This document shows positions 59,806 through 64,000 of a stretch of 64,000 nucleotides of DNA, one piece after another. The stretch lies in the NCBI RefSeq assembly GCF_016859285.1, contig NC_053414.1, positions 7,193,017 through 7,257,016 on the forward strand, in the 5' to 3' direction. The DNA is from Xiphias gladius (lineage: Eukaryota > Chordata > Actinopteri > Istiophoriformes > Xiphiidae). A program made the translations under genes and the position numbers. A model generated the notes under the pieces. The model was not told the DNA's origin. It was given only the letters and a program-made list of their open reading frames with translations, and ran no database searches. The stretch's first letter is position 1. Each line of letters opens with the position of its first letter.

Positions 59806-62068
59806 ACACTCAGTCACCCCACTATCGTCTTCTTTCATCCACATGGACTTCATCTTGGTATCAACAAGCTTCTTATGTTTGCCTCGCCCTCGCTCTCTTC
59901 CAGTTTTTTTGTGCGTTTTCCCTCCTCTCTCTCTTCCTGCTTTCCCCTCTCTCTTTTTCTCCTCCAATGCGCCGGTTTCTTTGTCCTTTTACCGGAACCT
60001 GTAACACCGATTCAGATTAACACATTTTAGAAATAACCATGTGTTTACGGTTGAATTAAGCATGTTGGGTAAATACCGTAGCCGGGCATGTGTGCGTTTG
60101 TGCATGAGAAAGTGAGACGGAGAAGGGGAGAGCAAATGTGTACGTGCATGTTTGAATGCTTGAGGCTGGATTTCCAGATTCCAGCGCCGCTTTATGGAGC
60201 TTTAGCTTTAGGGAAGTCTCTTACATTCCCTCGGCAATTTACTTGGCTAAGAAACGGATGAATGCAAACTGCTTTCCGGGTCACGGATTCTCACTTTGAC
60301 ACGCATTGCAAGGACCGTTCCTACAAACTGCCCGTACGTACCACTAGAGCAACCATAATAAAGCGTAGCACAACTCTTTAAATTGACTGTATACCGTTCA
60401 CGGGGATTATTTCAAAGATGAACTTTCTCTGTGGGACTGACGGTGACGGTCTAATGTATGCTGAGCTGCAGCCCCCTGCGATTTTGACCAGGATGAGCGG
60501 TAGTGATGTAAAAATGGTAGATGCATGAAAATGAACTTGCAGTTGATTTTAAAACTCGCTTGAGTGAGATAACCCCAGTCATCTTAGTAAGTTTATTCAC
60601 ACCGTGCTTTGGTTATTTCAACGTTGAGTGGTAATGCCAACAAGTCCCCCAAAACTAAACGACAAAACAGGTTGTCAATACTTTGCTTTCCAGTGCAACC
60701 CATCCAAGGTTTGTCTAATTTGGACGAAATCGTTTGACGGTGCCTTCAAAAACTGTTAAAATGATCGTAATGGAAATTATTCCTCTGTTTTCTGATCTGC
60801 CACCTCTACGGTTAAGGTTTGGAGGGAAAGAATGAAAGAAACCAAAGCTAATGTTGGTATAAGACGGGATGCAAACAGCAGTCTCCCCTAGTCAGAGTCA
60901 GACTGCTTCTGCTTCTCAGAAACACCAGTCAAAAGCTGGCTCACGATCGTGTGACAAAGGAGGGAGACCAGTTGTGGTCCTTAAATAAAGGCAAATGTTT
61001 TGATTCAATACATGAAAAAGAAAAACACAACTGAGGTGTGTGGGTGAGCAGGCTCGCCATGTGTGCAATGCCTGCGTGGGTGGAGCAAAAGCGTGTTAGT
61101 GTGTGGATGTGAAGCAAATCGTAAACAAAGAGCAAGTAGCGGGGCAGGGGAGGAGAAGGAGAGGCTAGTGTAGGGCTGATCTCTGAACTCCTGAGCGCCG
61201 GCTAACTCCGGCGTGCCGCATCCCTGACAAGCCCTCAGCTCCACGCTCTCACCTCCTGACACGAAAGAGGAGATTCGCAGCCAAACAGGGCCGGGGCTGT
61301 CGCAGCACAGCCGCAATATGTCACTTGCCAGGGCAACAGTTTGACGGAACAACACGTGCTGTTGTCTCTCCGATGAGGACGGTGCAGGGGAAAAGCTGTG
61401 GAAAGGAAGGGACCATTCTGGAAATGTTTCTTCAGGTGCCCCAGGCCCCTGCGGCATCAGTTGTTTGAGAGTCAGACGGTCCGTCCAGCTCAGTTTTTGG
61501 AAGATTGGCCAGAAGGAAGAGGGCAGCAACAGGACTGAACCACTTCGGTCCCGCCAACATTTAACGTGCTGTCTTGCATCCATCCTCTCTTTGGTCCGTG
61601 TGTCCCACTGGTTCCGGTCACCGCCCGGCGGGAAGCTCCTCCAAATGATGAATGTGAGCGTGGGGAACCCTTGACCTTGCATAGGGCTCCAGAAAAACTC
61701 CTCTCGGGGCAGTCGGTCTCCGGTCTGGACACTCATTAATGAGCTTTATTACACAGCGATTAAAGCCTGACACAGTCACCAATCTTCCACGCACACACAC
61801 ACACACACACACAAAGGAGAGCAGGAACATTAAAGGGAGAACTGAGGCCACTGACTTCATGAGCAACTTATTCACGAATGTTTTTTTTCGGTGGGTTATG
61901 GATTAACCTGCATAAAGAGAGTTAATTATCGCAGAGCGGCTCGGCCCTTGGTGATGTACAAGATTACAGTTTCTCATCAGGCCAACAGTAAAAGTCCAAG
62001 AGCCGGGTGGGTTTTTGTTTCCTCCTGTGCATACATGAACGTGTTTGAAGATCATAAAGCGAGTTCTG

Positions 62069-62069
<1 letters not shown>

Positions 62070-62127
<58 letters not shown>

Positions 62128-62166
62128 GCAAACACACACACACAGACACACACACACACACACACA
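62070..62166. repeat. (CA)n microsatellite, pure then imperfect
   Basis: Pure CA to about 62123, then CA with GA and AA interruptions to 62166. It lies about 1 kb upstream of the PDGF start codon. Confidence 0.93.
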
Positions 62167-62350
62167 AATGCACAAGCACACACAAGCACACGCAGCACAC
62201 ACAATCTCACAATTCCAGTAAAGTATTCGGTAAAAGTTGTGGGAAGTTGAAAAAGAAGAAAAGTCGTGGCTGTAATACATTTGTGACGGTCAGAAATAAA
62301 GGAGTCTTTGCTGTAGCTTTTCTGCTGCTCTACAACGTTCTGCAGTCTAT

Positions 62351-63099
62351 TGTGCAAAGCGCGTTCTCGGTGCGCTGCCCCGGGGACGCGCGCAGCTATA
62401 TCCTGTAACCGAAAGCATCGCGACTTCATTCACCCCGGAGATCACGCGACCGCGGGGAGCCGACATCCAACTCCTCCGGCTTGTGGTGCGGGCTTTTATG
62501 CGCCCGTCCGTATGCGGGACAAAAGCGCGCAACGTTCTCTGGGAGTTTCGGGGTCGAGGGATTCCTCGGATGCCGGTGATTTGCCCACGTAGAAGCGCCG
62601 AGATGCTGGCCCGCGGCAGGATGCACGGGCGGGTGTGATTCGGACCGGATTATACCGGGGACAAAATGATGGATAATGTCGGGTGCGTGAGTGTAAAAGA
62701 AAAGTTTTCGCGCTCCCGTCGGACACCTGTTCCTTTGATGCCAAAACGAAGAGCGGCCGGACATTTACTTGACCTCAGTTAGGTTTGATTGATTGATGAG
62801 CTTTTTGCTTCGACCCGCTCGCGCCTGCTTTATGGTCACTTGCAGAGCGCTCACACACCGACGGTGATTTACGCTGCAGAAGAAGCTTGGATCTCTCCCT
62901 CAACCGCATTTCACTGAGGAGTTTAAGAGATCGTTCGAGTTTTACGAGCTCCCGGCTCCGCCGTGTGGCACTGAGGCTGCGGTGGTGGCCGGTTCTCCCG
63001 AGGGATGATCCTGGGCTCCCGAGGCCAGGGAGCGACAGCCCGGCTCCTGCAGTGGACCATCGCCGCGTCCTGGTGCCTATGCAGTGGATCTGAGAGGAG
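62351..63099 (+). promoter_or_regulatory. GC-rich promoter/5' leader region of the PDGF gene
   Basis: CG-rich sequence precedes the start codon for about 700 bases. The transcript start is not visible and there is no clear TATA box, so promoter and leader cannot be separated. The last 100 bases hold two upstream ORFs (63005-63103 and 63079-63093). Confidence 0.5.
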
Positions 63100-63103
63100 A
63101 TGA
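63005..63103 (+). promoter_or_regulatory. Upstream ORF whose stop overlaps the PDGF start codon
   Basis: ATG at 63005 opens 32 codons and ends with TGA at 63101-63103, overlapping the main ATG at 63100 (ATGA). The uORF ATG has G at -3. A second mini-ORF of five codons (MQWI, stop) at 63079-63093 ends six bases before the main start. Both would lower or meter translation of the growth factor if the transcript includes them. Confidence 0.6.
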
Positions 63104-63574
63104 GAGCCGCGATCTACCACCTCCTCGCCGGCTGCCTCTGCCTGTTACGCACCGCTGCTGAGGTAAGCGATGGTTGATGGCTGCTGCCGGTCGGTCAGAT
63201 TTGTTAAACATCTGTTGCTACTCACACATAAACCAAAAAAAAAAAAAAAAAGTGAAGGCGGCACATGCAACAGATTAAAATCATGTCTGCGTAATTACGC
63301 ACGTTTCCTCTTGACGCAGTTCGGCGTCAGTTTGTTTCTGCTAACATGCGACAGGGCTGGCTTCGCAGAATGGCTGGTGGCTGCCTGTGCCTGCGCGCTT
63401 TCCCGCGCCGGCAGGTCGCAGCCTCCCTGTCCCCACATCCAGTAATACGGCTCCCTCCGCTGACTCTCTCCCCACAGGAGTCCCCTCTCCCCCGGGAGCT
63501 CTTGGAGCGGCTCTCCCGCAGCGACATCCGCAGCATCAGCGACCTCCAGCGGCTGCTAGAGATAGACTCCGTAG
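63100..63574 (+). CDS. Platelet-derived growth factor A/B-type ligand, exons 1-2 (likely pdgfb by synteny; truncated by window end)
   Basis: Secreted dimeric growth factor that activates PDGF receptor tyrosine kinases. Exon 1 (63100-63162) is 21 codons: [20 protein letters not shown] then Glu, a signal peptide, with a GTAAGC donor in phase 0. Exon 2 (63478-63574) is 97 bases: [20 protein letters not shown] then [11 protein letters not shown], ending in phase 1 at GTAAAG. Exon lengths and phases equal those of human PDGFA and PDGFB exons 1 and 2. [11 protein letters not shown] is identical to PDGFA, while PLP-EL-E-LS...IRS resembles PDGFB. The setting beside pla2g6, cbx6 and nptxr favours pdgfb. 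The cystine-knot exons lie beyond 64000. The propeptide is all that can be judged. Intron 1 is only 315 bases. Confidence 0.85.
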
Positions 63575-64000
63575 GTAAAGCGCTTCATTATGATACAACT
63601 CTCTCACCCCCCCCCCGAGACCGGGATTACCGAGCCCGGTTTATTCAGCAGGACACGCTGCCAGAAAAAATTCAGTTCATATGACGTCTACGAGCACCAT
63701 AACCTACAAATACCCCACGCAGCTGTTTTTCAAAGTAAAAGCTCATCGATAAACATGTGCGTGGGCTCAAATTGGTTTTGGGCTTGCACGCGTTTGCCAC
63801 TGGTTCCGAATTGGGACCGTGGCTTATCAGACACTTTCTGATCGTGAGCATTTGGGAGGGAAATGTTATTTTAAAGGGGCATTTTGACACTTTTGTGCTT
63901 TAAAAAAAGAAAGGAAAAAAAAAAGTCAGATTGTTGGGGATGTTCATTATTACTGAAAGACTTGGAAGGGACGCCTGCGTTAGAGAGTGCACATGGTTCG
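63575..64000 (+). other. Start of intron 2 of the PDGF gene
   Basis: After the donor at 63575 no further exon with PDGF homology is found before the window ends. The sequence is mixed, with C-run (63607-63616) and A-runs near 63902-63925. Confidence 0.6.

Overview
The window is nuclear DNA from a ray-finned (teleost) fish, most likely a spiny-rayed one. The signs are vertebrate multi-exon genes with GT-AG introns, many long CA/GT microsatellites, and several short dispersed repeats that I recognise from percomorph genomes. There are no operons, plasmid features, phage features or CRISPR arrays.

Five genes can be read. On the minus strand, from low to high coordinates, are the 5' end of dnal4 (noncoding exon ending at 1046, start-codon exon at 443-522), the complete coding region of nptxr, a neuronal pentraxin receptor (10570-18752, 5 coding exons plus a noncoding first exon), and the complete coding region of cbx6, a Polycomb chromobox protein (26976-32294, 5 exons, with a likely 4-kb 3'UTR). 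On the plus strand are the complete coding region of pla2g6, the group VI calcium-independent phospholipase A2 (34053-45549, 17 core coding exons plus one possible extra in-frame exon), and the first two coding exons of a PDGF A/B-type ligand (63100-63574), which runs off the window. The order and strands dnal4-nptxr-cbx6 are as in human 22q13.1, which also carries PLA2G6 and PDGFB.

Layout: 1-1.1 kb is the dnal4 5' end and promoter. 1.1-9.7 kb is gene-free, with repeats. 9.7-19.2 kb is nptxr. 19.2-22.9 kb is gene-free and holds a CTCF-like motif. 22.9-32.5 kb is cbx6. 32.3-33.3 kb is a divergent (head-to-head) cbx6/pla2g6 promoter interval with a Z-DNA-prone tract. 33.2-46.5 kb is pla2g6. 46.5-62.3 kb is gene-free and contains a Tc1-like transposon fossil, a directly repeated family, MITE-like sequence and microsatellites. 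62.3-64 kb is the GC-rich 5' end of the PDGF gene.

The genes do not form a pathway. They are a syntenic block with roles in the axoneme or cytoplasmic dynein (dnal4), the synapse (nptxr), chromatin silencing (cbx6), lipid remodelling (pla2g6) and growth-factor signalling (PDGF). I see no wholly new multi-gene system. The most novel observations are a possible in-frame 78-nt exon inside the pla2g6 catalytic domain, an upstream ORF whose stop overlaps the PDGF start codon, a polyglutamine tract in nptxr, and a solo-LTR-like element with a long hairpin in cbx6 intron 1.
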